A stretch of DNA of 64,000 nt from Mesorhizobium sp. dw_380. GTDB lineage: Bacteria; Pseudomonadota; Alphaproteobacteria; Rhizobiales; Rhizobiaceae. Below the pieces are notes generated by a model. The model made no database searches, was not told the origin of the DNA, and saw nothing but the letters and a program-made list of their open reading frames with translations. The position numbers were made by a program, and so were the translations under genes. This document shows, piece by piece, positions 45,087 through 53,699 of the stretch; positions within the stretch are counted from its first letter, which is position 1; each line of letters starts with the position of its first letter. The DNA lies in assembly GCF_018588885.1 (NCBI RefSeq), contig NZ_JAFFIW010000016.1, positions 62,001 through 126,000 of the forward strand, in the 5' to 3' direction.

Positions 45087-45563
45087 TCAAATCCAGCGCC
45101 GCACTCTCTTCGCGTAGTCGCGGTACTTCTTGCCGAACTTCGCAGCCAGGATCTTTTCTTCCTTCTCGATCGCCAGCTTCTGTGTCGCGAAGGCGGCGAT
45201 GAAGGCGAAGAGCAGGAACCAGGCTATCCCCGAGACAAAGGCGACGCCGATCAACATTAGTGTGTTGGCCAGATACATCGGGTTGCGGGTGATGCCGAAC
45301 GGGCCTGACGTGACGAGGTGGTCGGGCACGGCATTGGGATTGAGCGTTGTCCTGGCCCGCATCATGGTGCGGATCGCGGTGAACCAGAGTGCCACGACGC
45401 CGAACAGCGCCACCCAGCCGGCGGCGAACAGGATGTCGCCCAGAAGGTCGCCTATCCAGGGTAGCGGATACAGCAGACCAAGCGCGATGCTGATGGCGAT
45501 GGCGGCGATATAGATCAGTGGCGGCCACGGGATAACCCCAGGCTTCGGTTGGCTGTCAGTCAT
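45087..45563 (-). CDS. Isoprenylcysteine carboxyl methyltransferase-like (PEMT/ICMT) membrane protein
   Basis: This is a 158-residue integral membrane methyltransferase of the phospholipid/isoprenylcysteine methyltransferase superfamily. Four hydrophobic segments and the S-adenosylmethionine-site signature SGPFGITRNPMYLANTLMLIG, followed by EKEEKILAAKFGKKYRDYAKRV, place it there (each stretch is a standard family block). The true substrate is unknown. The start at 45563 (MTDSQPKPGV) overlaps the stop region of the upstream gene, so the pair is cotranscribed. Confidence 0.85.
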   Translation of the reverse strand: MTDSQPKPGVIPWPPLIYIAAIAISIALGLLYPLPWIGDLLGDILFAAGWVALFGVVALWFTAIRTMMRARTTLNPNAVPDHLVTSGPFGITRNPMYLANTLMLIGVAFVSGIAWFLLFAFIAAFATQKLAIEKEEKILAAKFGKKYRDYAKRVRRWI

Positions 45564-46558
45564 TGCGTCCCTCCCTCCGTCATCTTGTCCTCGGTCTTGG
45601 CGGTGCACATGCCGGCAAGATCGGACAGATGCGCCCTCCAATCCGCAGTCTGGTCGTTGTTGTAGAGCCGATCAAGAGAAGCTTCGCCCTGGAGCGTATC
45701 GAGCATGCAGCCGCAATAGCTCGTGCAGAAGGTTGCGTTGCGCGTCTGCTCGCACGAGCGCTGGCAGGTTTTCAGGAAATTCACCTGCGGGGTTTCGACC
45801 TGGGCCGGCATAACTTGCGAAAACAGCCAGACGCAGCCGATCAGCAGCGGCTGGTGGATCAGATAGAAGGCGAGGCTGTGCCGGCCGATGAAGACCAGCG
45901 GATTAGCCCATCGGCCGGGCGCGAGGCTCGCCAGGCGCGCCCGTATGCCGGAGGCGGTAGCGAATTTCGCCACCCCGATGCCGAGAAGCACCGCGCCGAA
46001 CCATGGAAACAGCGGCACGTAGTCGTTGGAGCGCGGATTGACCGCCGACAGGCCGATCCACCACAGCCAGGGATGGTCCAACGCCTCGAAGCGCAGATAG
46101 ACGGGCGCCGCGATGATAAGCGCGGCAACGACAAGCGTCAGCAATGCCGGCAAGCGCAGGAAGGCGAGGCCGAGCAGGCTGGCAAGCGCGATCTCATGCA
46201 GGATGCCGAAGAAGATGAAGCCATCCGGCGTCGCGATGCGGGTGACGACCGAAATCGCGATCGCCGCCCCGGCGACCATAGCGAACCGCCTCCAGAAGCC
46301 GTTCCAGCGGATTTTTTGCCCATGGGCGAGGTACAGGCTGACGCCGACCAGGAACAGGAAGGTCGAGGCGATGCAGCGCGCGTAGATCTTCCACCAGCCG
46401 AAGGCGGTGAGGCCGGGATCGGTATAGCCGAAGAACTCCAGATCCCAGGTGAAATGGTAGCTCGCCATGGCCAGCAGCGCGATGCCGCGCACGATGTCGA
46501 TGGTGACGATGCGCTTTGGTGGCTCCGGGATGGGTGCGGTCGGCGTATGGATGCTCAT
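45560..46558 (-). CDS. DUF1624 (heparan N-acetyltransferase-like) membrane protein with cysteine-rich tail
   Basis: This is a 332-residue polytopic membrane protein. The N-terminus has RIVTIDIVRGIALLAMASYHFTWD, typical of the DUF1624/acyltransferase-like family, and about eight hydrophobic helices up to residue about 260. The last about 70 residues are soluble and hold seven cysteines (CQRSCEQTRNATFCTSYCGC and AGMCTA), which is unusual for the family. Its enzymatic role is unknown. It overlaps the methyltransferase gene downstream by 4 bp. Confidence 0.78.
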   Translation of the reverse strand: MSIHTPTAPIPEPPKRIVTIDIVRGIALLAMASYHFTWDLEFFGYTDPGLTAFGWWKIYARCIASTFLFLVGVSLYLAHGQKIRWNGFWRRFAMVAGAAIAISVVTRIATPDGFIFFGILHEIALASLLGLAFLRLPALLTLVVAALIIAAPVYLRFEALDHPWLWWIGLSAVNPRSNDYVPLFPWFGAVLLGIGVAKFATASGIRARLASLAPGRWANPLVFIGRHSLAFYLIHQPLLIGCVWLFSQVMPAQVETPQVNFLKTCQRSCEQTRNATFCTSYCGCMLDTLQGEASLDRLYNNDQTADWRAHLSDLAGMCTAKTEDKMTEGGTQ

Positions 46559-46792
46559 GGTCTCGCGATCTGATTCAGCCCCGCTTGAGGACTATCACGG
46601 TTGCACCGGACAGAAGAAGGCCGCGAGCCCCCTATCGGCGATGTGGCGGAGCCTGCATCGCGCGCCGCTTTAGGCCAGTGCCGGAAAGCCTTTGACCGGC
46701 TTCGCTTTTTGCCGGGTACACGTCGGTTTCCTCTTATCGGGCCAGAAATCACCACGGCAGATTTGCCGTTACGATTCTGGTTTGGGGAAGCA

Positions 46793-47992
46793 ATGTCCAC
46801 CCATGTGCGCCATCCGATCTGGCTCCCGGCCCTCAAGGCCGCGGATGCGCGCACCTTCGCCTCGCTCTACGCGGTCGAATCCTTTGCCCGCGCCACGGTG
46901 TCGAGCGTCATCCCTATCCAGGCCTACGAGATCCTCCACAACGAGCAGATCGTCTCGATCCTCTACACGATTGTGGCGCTGCTCGGCCTGTCGGTGACCT
47001 TGTTTATGCCGATGCTGATCCGCCGCTTTGCCCGGCGCTGGGTCTACACCGCGGGGGCCTGCCTGCTCGCCATCGGCTCGCTGTTCTTCGTCACCCACAC
47101 GCTTGCCGGGCAATTGGCGGGCATGCTGTGCCGTGTCATGGGCGCCAGCGCGCTGTCGATCACGCTCAACCTCTACATCATGGACCACATCCGCAAGACC
47201 GACTTCATGCAGGCCGAATCGCTGCGCATGGCGTGGTCGATGTTCGCCTGGACCGGCGGGCCGACACTCGGCATCTTTCTTTACACGCGCTTCGGCATCT
47301 ATGCCGCGCATGGCGCGGTGGCGGTGTTTGCCGTGGCCTTGCTGGCGCTGTTCTGGACCTATCGGCTTGGCGACAACGCGCTGATCCGGCCCGGCAAGAC
47401 GCGGCCGGCCAATCCGCTCGCCAATATCGGCCGCTTCATCGCACAGCCGAGGCTGAGACTGGCCTGGCTGATCGCCTTCGGCCGCTCCTGCTTCTGGACC
47501 ACATTCTTCGTCTATGGGCCGCTGTTCATGGTGATCACCGGCGAAGGCAAGCTGGCCGGCGGCCTGCTGGTTTCGGCCGGCAACGCGCTTTTGTTCATGG
47601 CCATCTTCTGGGGCAAGGCGGGAAAACGGTTTGGCGGGAGGCGAACCATGACATTTGCCTATTTCGCCATGTCGGCCACGCTTCTCGCCGCAGGCACGGT
47701 CGGCGAAACCGTGCCGCTGATCACCGGCGCCTTCCTGCTGTGCGGCGCCTTCTTCACCATTGCGCTCGACGCATTGGGCTCGACCGCCTTCATGCGCTCG
47801 GTACGCTCCTACGAACGGGCGCAGATGGCGGCGGTCTATCGCACCTATCTCGATTTTTCCGAGCTGACGCCGCCGCTGGTCTATTCGGTGGTGCTGATCT
47901 TCTTCGGACTGGGCTCGGTGTTCGTCACGCTCGGCCTACTGGCCGCGGTTTGCGGCTTCGTGACCTGGCGATACCTGCCCAAGTCGTTGTGA
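46793..47992 (+). CDS. Major facilitator superfamily transporter
   Basis: This is a 399-residue, 12-helix MFS permease. The ATG at 46793 (MSTHVRHPIWLPALKAADAR) has GGGGAAG about 5 bp upstream. Helical segments and the charged loop RRFARRWVYTAG between helices 2 and 3 fit MFS. The substrate is not predictable. Its divergent neighbour (46558) shares a 234-bp intergenic region, and it converges with the Rieske oxygenase gene 4 bp after its stop. Confidence 0.85.
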   Translation: MSTHVRHPIWLPALKAADARTFASLYAVESFARATVSSVIPIQAYEILHNEQIVSILYTIVALLGLSVTLFMPMLIRRFARRWVYTAGACLLAIGSLFFVTHTLAGQLAGMLCRVMGASALSITLNLYIMDHIRKTDFMQAESLRMAWSMFAWTGGPTLGIFLYTRFGIYAAHGAVAVFAVALLALFWTYRLGDNALIRPGKTRPANPLANIGRFIAQPRLRLAWLIAFGRSCFWTTFFVYGPLFMVITGEGKLAGGLLVSAGNALLFMAIFWGKAGKRFGGRRTMTFAYFAMSATLLAAGTVGETVPLITGAFLLCGAFFTIALDALGSTAFMRSVRSYERAQMAAVYRTYLDFSELTPPLVYSVVLIFFGLGSVFVTLGLLAAVCGFVTWRYLPKSL

Positions 47993-47995
47993 GGA

Positions 47996-49180
47996 TTACG
48001 GCGAAAGCGCTGCGTGGCGCTCGCGCACCCAGTTGTGGAAGCGGTGCACGTCATATTCCTCGGGCATCAGTACGCCGGCTTGGTGGCGCATCGAGCGCAG
48101 GCCTTTCTGGTTGATCTCGCAGATCGCTGCGTCCTCCTCCAGCACCTGGCGACCAAAGCCGACGATGTTGTCGATGTCGGTCTCGGCCAGCGCCTCGGGC
48201 GCGAACAGCCATTCCGCGACAAGCTCCGTTTGTTCGGGACCGAGCGGAACCAGCCGCACCGACCTGACATAGTCGACATGACCGACGATAAACATCGAGG
48301 GCAGGCTGATGGCGTAGGTCTGGCCGGCGGCGCGTTCGGCTGGCGTCAACCCCGAGAAGACCGGCCCGTGCGTTTGCCCATCGCGCGACCATGTTTCGGC
48401 CCCTGCGCGCAGGCCTCCGGAAAACTCCGGCGCGTCGTTGTCGGCGTGGCGGGTCCATTCGGGATCGTCATGGCGGCTCATCAGGCCGCGGCCATAGATC
48501 GGCACCAGCCGCGACAGGTCCTTGTGAACGCCCGGGCAGTGCAGGCACTCGTTGAAGTTTTCCCAGAAAATCTTCCAGTTGCAGTTCATCACCTTGCGCA
48601 GCACATGGCCTGATACCAGCGATTCCAGCGGCCAGTTGCCGAGATTGCCGGAGGCCGGATCGAAGGATGCCTGTGCGGAGCCGGCCGCATCCTCCTGCAG
48701 ATTGATGAAAACGAAGCCGCGCCACACCGAGAGTGCGACGCGATAAAGCGGGTGGTCGGCCTTGTCGAAACCGTCAGGCAGCGATTTCGACGGCACGCGC
48801 ATGAGGTCGCCGCGCAGCGAATAGGACCAGGCATGATAAGGGCAGGTGATCTGCCGTGCCTTCAGCCGGCCTTCGCTTTCCTGGCAAAGCTGCGAGCCGC
48901 GATGCCGGCAGGTGTTGTGGAAGGCGCGCAACTCGCCGGTTTCGTCGCGAAGCACGAGGATGTCCTGCGTGCCGATGCGGAATCGGCGGAAAGCCAGCGG
49001 CTGGGCGAGGTCGACCTCGCGGCAGACGAGCAGCCAGTTCCGGTACCAGATGGCGTCGAGATCGCGTTGATAGGCCGCCGCGTCCCAATAGGCCGAGGAG
49101 GGCAGCGTGGGTTCGGCCCGGGTGAGGCCGTTGTAGGGCGCGCGCTCGCCGGCACCGGGTTGCATGACTGGGGGCTGCAT
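47996..49180 (-). CDS. Rieske non-heme iron oxygenase, alpha subunit
   Basis: This is a 394-residue terminal oxygenase. The Rieske [2Fe-2S] ligands are in NTCRHRGSQLC and ITCPYHAW. The catalytic mononuclear iron site is in NFNECLHCPGVHKDLSRL, with the bridging acidic residue before the two histidines. The family includes aromatic ring-hydroxylating dioxygenases and betaine/stachydrine demethylases, and the spacing resembles the latter group. No reductase gene is adjacent, so the electron donor is elsewhere. The substrate is unknown; the partial sarcosine-dehydrogenase-like gene at 62615 is too far away to prove a link. Confidence 0.85.
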   Translation of the reverse strand: MQPPVMQPGAGERAPYNGLTRAEPTLPSSAYWDAAAYQRDLDAIWYRNWLLVCREVDLAQPLAFRRFRIGTQDILVLRDETGELRAFHNTCRHRGSQLCQESEGRLKARQITCPYHAWSYSLRGDLMRVPSKSLPDGFDKADHPLYRVALSVWRGFVFINLQEDAAGSAQASFDPASGNLGNWPLESLVSGHVLRKVMNCNWKIFWENFNECLHCPGVHKDLSRLVPIYGRGLMSRHDDPEWTRHADNDAPEFSGGLRAGAETWSRDGQTHGPVFSGLTPAERAAGQTYAISLPSMFIVGHVDYVRSVRLVPLGPEQTELVAEWLFAPEALAETDIDNIVGFGRQVLEEDAAICEINQKGLRSMRHQAGVLMPEEYDVHRFHNWVRERHAALSP

Positions 49181-49335
49181 GGCTGGCCTCCTGTGAGGCC
49201 GCCAGCCGACATCAGGCCAGCATGATTGTCAATTGTCGTGCCGAGCACGGCTGATGTTGTCGGCATGGCGCAATCGCGCTGGTTGCCGGCGGAATTTGGT
49301 TTGCCGCGTGTCGTGATTTTCCGTATAGTCGCGCT

Positions 49336-49527
49336 GTCGTCGGTTCCGTTTTGGAGCCAAGAGGGAATGCGGTGCGGGCTCGTTTCTTGCCCAATGCCGT
49401 GGCTGCCCCCGCAACTGTGTGCGGTAGTCCTCTCCATATGCCACTGAAGATTCTTCTTCGGGAAGGTGGAGAAGGGCGCTGATCCGCGAGCCAGGAGACC
49501 TGCCGGCGACAGGAAACTGACTTCGAT
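49336..49527 (+). promoter_or_regulatory. Cobalamin riboswitch upstream of cbtB
   Basis: The plus strand shows AGAGGGAATGCGGTGC near 49360, then CCCCGCAACTGTGTGCGG and ATGCCACTGAAG (B12 box region), and closes with GAGCCAGGAGACCTGCCGGC near 49486-49506. This is the standard order of AdoCbl riboswitch blocks. About 30 bp separate its end from the cbtB ATG, and the Shine-Dalgarno AAAGGAC lies there. Boundaries are approximate. Confidence 0.94.
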
Positions 49528-49557
49528 GCCCTCGGGTGGAGGGTGAAAGGACAAGAC

Positions 49558-49737
49558 ATGAACACCGCTTCCGTCTCCCTCGGCGCCTCCGTTTCCTCGC
49601 AGTCGCGCCTCATGCAGCTTGCGCTCGCGGCGCTGCTCGGCATTTTCGTCGTCGGCTTTGTCGGCTTCTCGCATATCGATGCGGTCCACAATGCCGCCCA
49701 CGATTACCGTCATTCGATGGCGTTTCCCTGCCACTGA
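49558..49737 (+). CDS. cbtB: Cobalt transporter subunit CbtB
   Basis: This is a 59-residue single-pass membrane protein of the B12-regulated cobalt uptake pair CbtA/CbtB. It has one transmembrane helix (LMQLALAALLGIFVVGFVGF) and a C-terminal His-containing metal motif HNAAHDYRHSMAFPCH. The ATG at 49558 has AAAGGACAAG upstream. The riboswitch control and the following cbtA gene confirm the assignment. Confidence 0.93.
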   Translation: MNTASVSLGASVSSQSRLMQLALAALLGIFVVGFVGFSHIDAVHNAAHDYRHSMAFPCH

Positions 49738-49752
49738 CGAGGATCTGACATC

Positions 49753-50520
49753 ATGAACCTGTTTCGCAACGTCGTGTTCATCGCGGCGATCGCAGGGCTC
49801 GTGGCCGGCGTCGTTCTCGCCTGCATGCAAGCCTATGCCACCGATCCACTAATTCTCCAGGCAGAAGTTTATGAAAAGGCCAGCGGCGGCCATCATCATG
49901 ACCACGCCGTGACGCCGGTCGATACCAGCGCAATGAGCACCGCCTCACCGGTGCCGGTCGAAGTGGCCACTCATGCGGAGGACGAAGGTTGGGCACCGGC
50001 CGACGGTCTCGAGCGCTTCGCCTTCAACGTCCTTGCCAATATCGTCAGCGGCATCGGCTTTGCGCTGATTCTGGTTGCGGTCTCGGAGTTCGCCGGTGGC
50101 ATCGGCAACTGGCGCCAGGGCATCTTCTGGGGCCTCGCCGGCTTCGCCGTGTTCACCCTGGCGCCTGGCCTCGGCCTGCCGCCAAAACTGCCGGCAATGC
50201 CTGACTCAGATCTCTTCCAGCGCCAGATCTGGTGGATTTCGACAGTGGCGGCGACTGCCATCGGCCTTGGGCTGCTTGCCTTCCGCAAGTCACTGCCGCT
50301 GGCGATCCTCGGTGTGGCATTGATCGTCGCGCCGCATGTCGTCGGTGCGCCGCAGCCGGCCAGTTTCGAGACGCGAATCCCCGAGGGCTTGCATCACCAG
50401 TTCGTCGTGGCCTCGACGCTCACCCGTCTGGTGTTCTGGTTGGTGCTCGGCGCGGCCGTCGCCGTGGTGCGCGGACGCTTCACCGGCGCGGCGAGAAGCC
50501 TGCGCGACAGCTTTGCCTGA
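49753..50520 (+). CDS. cbtA: Cobalt transporter subunit CbtA
   Basis: This is a 255-residue membrane protein with about five to six helices, the second component of the predicted cobalt transporter. The His-rich loop GGHHHDHAVTP near residue 48 follows the first helix and may gather metal. Conserved stretches include QGIFWGLAGFAVFTLAPGLGLPP and FQRQIWWISTVAATAIGLGLL. It is 15 bp after cbtB and ends at the likely TTG start of cobP. Confidence 0.92.
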   Translation: MNLFRNVVFIAAIAGLVAGVVLACMQAYATDPLILQAEVYEKASGGHHHDHAVTPVDTSAMSTASPVPVEVATHAEDEGWAPADGLERFAFNVLANIVSGIGFALILVAVSEFAGGIGNWRQGIFWGLAGFAVFTLAPGLGLPPKLPAMPDSDLFQRQIWWISTVAATAIGLGLLAFRKSLPLAILGVALIVAPHVVGAPQPASFETRIPEGLHHQFVVASTLTRLVFWLVLGAAVAVVRGRFTGAARSLRDSFA

Positions 50521-51028
50521 TCACGGCGAGCTGACTTTCATCATTGGTGGCGCGCGCTCCGGCAAGAGCGCGCACGCCGAAGCCCTGGCGACGGCATTGC
50601 CCTCGCCATGGACCTATATCGCCACGGCTGAAGCCTATGACGAAGAGATGCGTGAGCGCATCGCGCTGCACCGGACGCGGCGCGGCGAGGGCTGGTCGAC
50701 CATCGATGCGCCGCTCGACCTCGCCGACGCGCTCGAGGCTTTGCCCGACAATCAGCCGGTGCTTGTCGATTGCCTGACGCTGTGGCTGACCAATCACATG
50801 CTGGCCGACCACGATCTTGAGCAGGAATGCCGGCGACTGGCTGATGTGCTGTCGCGGCCAAGTGGCCCCTGGTTCGTCGTGTCCAACGAGGTCGGGCAAG
50901 GCATCGTGCCGGACAACGCCCTGGCGCGCCGCTTCCGCGATGCCGCCGGCCGGCTCAACCAGCAGGTCGCGGCGATTGCCGACACGGTGCTTTTGATGGT
51001 GGCCGGGCTGCCGCTCAAGGTGAAATGA
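50513..51028 (+). CDS. cobP: Adenosylcobinamide kinase / guanylyltransferase
   Basis: This bifunctional enzyme phosphorylates adenosylcobinamide and adds GMP in the nucleotide-loop pathway. The protein has about 171 residues with P-loop GGARSGKSAHAE near the N-terminus, then YIATAEAYDEEMRERIALHR, VLVDCLTLWLTN and VVSNEVGQGIVPDN. No ATG lies in a good position. I chose the TTG at 50513, which overlaps the cbtA stop, so translation may be coupled. cobO follows after 1 bp. Confidence 0.9.
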   Translation: MPDHGELTFIIGGARSGKSAHAEALATALPSPWTYIATAEAYDEEMRERIALHRTRRGEGWSTIDAPLDLADALEALPDNQPVLVDCLTLWLTNHMLADHDLEQECRRLADVLSRPSGPWFVVSNEVGQGIVPDNALARRFRDAAGRLNQQVAAIADTVLLMVAGLPLKVK

Positions 51029-51029
51029 G

Positions 51030-51644
51030 ATGACCGAGATCGACGGCAAGAACGAAGAACGCCATCGCGCCAAGATGGCCAAGCGCAAGGCGGTTCAAGA
51101 CGCCGAGGTGGCAAGCAAGACGGTTGAGAAAGGCCTTCTGATCGTCAACACCGGCCCAGGCAAGGGCAAGACGACAGCCGCTTTCGGTTTGGCGCTGCGC
51201 ATGCTCGGCTATGGCAAGCGCGTCGGCGTCGTCCAGTTCATCAAGGGCAAATGGCACACCGGCGAGAAGGATGCGTTTGCTGCCTTTGGCGATCGCGTCG
51301 TCTGGCACGCAATGGGTGAAGGCTTCACCTGGGAGACCCAGGATTTGAAGCGCGACATCGCCGCGGCCGAGGCTGCCTGGGCCAAGGCGCTCGAACTGAT
51401 GGCCGACCCATCGATCAGCCTTGTCGTGCTTGACGAACTCAATATCGCGCTGCGCTACGACTATCTTGATCTCGACAGAGTGGTTGGCGCGCTGAAGGCT
51501 CGTCGCGAGGGTCTGCATGTCGTCGTCACCGGCCGCAACGCCAAGCCGGCGCTGGTCGAGGCGGCCGATCTGGTCACCGAGATGGGCGTGACCAAGCACC
51601 ATTTCTCGGCCGGCGTGAAAGCGCAGCAGGGGATCGAGTTCTAA
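51030..51644 (+). CDS. cobO: Cob(I)yrinic acid a,c-diamide adenosyltransferase
   Basis: This enzyme adds the upper adenosyl ligand to the corrin in the aerobic B12 pathway. The 204-residue CobA/CobO-type protein has P-loop NTGPGKGKTTAAFG, then GVVQFIKGKWHTGE, MGEGFTWETQD, LVVLDELNIALRY and VVTGRNAKPALVEAADLVTEM (family blocks). It is 1 bp after cobP. A short GC palindrome that follows at 51648-51677 could end transcription from both sides. Confidence 0.95.
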   Translation: MTEIDGKNEERHRAKMAKRKAVQDAEVASKTVEKGLLIVNTGPGKGKTTAAFGLALRMLGYGKRVGVVQFIKGKWHTGEKDAFAAFGDRVVWHAMGEGFTWETQDLKRDIAAAEAAWAKALELMADPSISLVVLDELNIALRYDYLDLDRVVGALKARREGLHVVVTGRNAKPALVEAADLVTEMGVTKHHFSAGVKAQQGIEF

Positions 51645-51647
51645 GAG

Positions 51648-51677
51648 CCTACCCTCCCCACAAGGGGGAGGGTGAGG
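51648..51677. terminator. GC-rich palindrome between convergent cobO and cobD
   Basis: CCTACCCTCCCC pairs with GGGGAGGGTGAGG around ACAAG in the 38-bp gap between two convergent genes. No T-run follows, so a bidirectional terminator role is inferred from position. It may be a trimmed copy of the rhizobial palindromic repeats. Confidence 0.5.
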
Positions 51678-51682
51678 AACGT

Positions 51683-52654
51683 TCACGCCAGAACGACGAC
51701 CACCGAAATCACCCCGAACAAGCCGATCAGCAGATAATCGGCGACGCGGTAGAGTTTCAGCGCCCGCCTGATGTCGAGACTATCGGCTTCGCGGCGGCCG
51801 CCTTCGCCCATGAAGACGTCGTCGACCAGCACGCCGCCATAGCTGCGCGGTCCGGCGAGGGCCAGGCCGAGCGCGCCGGCCATCGCCGCTTCCGGCCAGC
51901 CGGCATTGGGCGAGCGGTGTTTTTTCGCGTCGCGCCGCACTGCTTGCCAGCCATTGTGCGGGTCGGCTCCCTTGACCAGGAAAGCCGCCAGCACGATCAG
52001 CAGTGCGGTCAGCCGCGACGCCGGCAGGTTGATCCAGTCGTCGAAGCGCGCCGCCGCCCAGCCGAAAGCTTCATGGCGCGGGGTGCGGTGGCCGATCATC
52101 GAATCGGCGGTGTTGACGGCCTTGTAGGCGGCGCCGCCGGCGAGCCCGCCGACGCCCGTCCAGAAGGCTGGGGCGACGATGCCGTCGGAAAAATTCTCGG
52201 CCAGGCTCTCGATTGCGGCGCGGCAGACAGCGGCCCTGTCCAGCGTTTCGGGGTCGCGGCCGACGATGCGCGAGACGGCGACGCGGCCCATGGCGAGGCC
52301 GCCTGAGTCGAGCGCGTCGGCCACGGCCTCGACATGCTCGTAAAGGCTCTTCTGCGACAGGAACGATGTTGCCAGAAGGGCGGCGATGATCAGCCCCAGG
52401 GGAACGAACCAGAGGAGAAGGATCTGTAGACAGAGACCGATCACCGTCGGCACCAGCACGATGACCAAAAGCGCCTGGACACCCCGCTGGCGACGCAGCG
52501 CGTCGGGATCAGTGGCGTGGTTGAGCCTCAAATCGAGAAAGGATATCAGCCTGCCAAACCAGGTCACGGGATGGCCGATGGCGCGAAACAGCCAGTCGGG
52601 GTAACCGAGGGCGAATTCGACGGCCAGTGACAGGAAAGCGATAAGGACTGACAT
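51683..52654 (-). CDS. cobD: Adenosylcobinamide-phosphate synthase CobD/CbiB
   Basis: This integral membrane enzyme attaches (R)-1-amino-2-propanol phosphate to the corrin. The 323-residue protein begins MSVLIAFLSLAVEFALG and has conserved YPDWLFRAIGHPVTWFGRL, SLAENFSDGIVAPAFW, YKAVNTADSMIGHR and SPNAGWPEAAMAGAL. The ATG at 52654 overlaps the divergent cobC start codon within CATG, so the two genes share the same start site on opposite strands. Confidence 0.95.
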   Translation of the reverse strand: MSVLIAFLSLAVEFALGYPDWLFRAIGHPVTWFGRLISFLDLRLNHATDPDALRRQRGVQALLVIVLVPTVIGLCLQILLLWFVPLGLIIAALLATSFLSQKSLYEHVEAVADALDSGGLAMGRVAVSRIVGRDPETLDRAAVCRAAIESLAENFSDGIVAPAFWTGVGGLAGGAAYKAVNTADSMIGHRTPRHEAFGWAAARFDDWINLPASRLTALLIVLAAFLVKGADPHNGWQAVRRDAKKHRSPNAGWPEAAMAGALGLALAGPRSYGGVLVDDVFMGEGGRREADSLDIRRALKLYRVADYLLIGLFGVISVVVVLA

Positions 52655-53699
52655 GAAGCTTCTTGAAGGAGCGGTGGACCATGGTGGAAGTCTTGGCCGG
52701 GCGAGGGCGCTTTTCCCCGACGCCCCGCTGCCTTTCGTCGACCTCTCGACCGGCATCAATCCGCACTCCTATCCGCTTTTCGACCTGCCCGCCACCTCGC
52801 TGTCGCGATTGCCGGAAGCCGGGCGGGCTCGTGAGCTGACAGAGATCGCGGCCAGAACCTATGGTGCGCCGTCGTCCGCCAACGTCGTCGCGGCGCCCGG
52901 CACGCAGATCCTGCTGCCGTGCGTGGCATCGCTTGCAAGGCCCGGCAAGGTATTGGTGCTGGGGCCGACCTATGCCGAACACGCGCGGGCGGCAGCGATC
53001 GCCGGGCATGCCGTGAGCGAAGTCAATGATTTCGCCGCGCTGGTCGAAGCCGATCTTGCCATCATCGTCAACCCGAACAACCCGGATGGCCGCATCATTG
53101 AGCGCGACCGGTTGCTGGCGCTGGCCGCAAAACTGCGTGCCAAGGGCGGGCTGCTGGTCGTCGACGAGGCGTTCATGGATGTCAGCCCGCGCGAGCACAG
53201 CCTCGCCGGTGATGTCGGGCAGGGCGGCATCGTGGTGCTGCGCTCGTTCGGCAAGTTCTTTGGTCTGGCCGGGGTGCGGCTTGGATTCGCGCTTTCCGAT
53301 ACGCCGACGATCGAACGTCTGGAGGCGCAATTCGGCCCATGGGCTGTCGCTGGTCCGGCGCTGGAATACGGCATTCGCGCGCTTGCCGATATCCGCTGGC
53401 AGGACGACATGCGGGCGTCGCTGGCGAATGCTTCGGTGCGGCTTGATGCCCTGTTCGGCCGCTTCGGCGTGCCGGTCGCGGGCGGCACAGCATTGTTCCG
53501 CTATCTCAGCTTGCCGGATGCCGCCTGCCTGTTTTCAGCACTTGGCGAGGGCGGCATCCTGCTTCGCCACTTCGCCGACCGGCCGGCTGTCTTGCGCGCC
53601 GGCCTGCCGGGGAGCGAGAATGAGTGGAAGCGGCTCGAATCCGCTCTTGCCGGCTGGGCTTCGCGGCGCGACGATGGCACCAGGGAGATGGCGCGATGA
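52653..53699 (+). CDS. cobC: Threonine-phosphate decarboxylase CobC
   Basis: This PLP enzyme makes aminopropanol phosphate from threonine phosphate, the side chain added by CobD. The 348-residue class I/II aminotransferase fold has VDLSTGINPHSYP near the N-terminus, INPNNPDGRI-like NPNNPDGRIIERD, VVDEAFMD and the PLP lysine in RSFGKFFGLAGVRLGFAL. Its ATG overlaps the divergent cobD start, and its end overlaps the start of the phosphatase gene. Confidence 0.94.
   Translation: MKLLEGAVDHGGSLGRARALFPDAPLPFVDLSTGINPHSYPLFDLPATSLSRLPEAGRARELTEIAARTYGAPSSANVVAAPGTQILLPCVASLARPGKVLVLGPTYAEHARAAAIAGHAVSEVNDFAALVEADLAIIVNPNNPDGRIIERDRLLALAAKLRAKGGLLVVDEAFMDVSPREHSLAGDVGQGGIVVLRSFGKFFGLAGVRLGFALSDTPTIERLEAQFGPWAVAGPALEYGIRALADIRWQDDMRASLANASVRLDALFGRFGVPVAGGTALFRYLSLPDAACLFSALGEGGILLRHFADRPAVLRAGLPGSENEWKRLESALAGWASRRDDGTREMAR

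Noticed and set aside
50336..50512. An earlier ATG start for cobP inside cbtA
   Set aside because: The added about 59 residues are arginine-rich translated cbtA antiphase sequence with no family match; the TTG overlapping the cbtA stop gives the usual CobP length.
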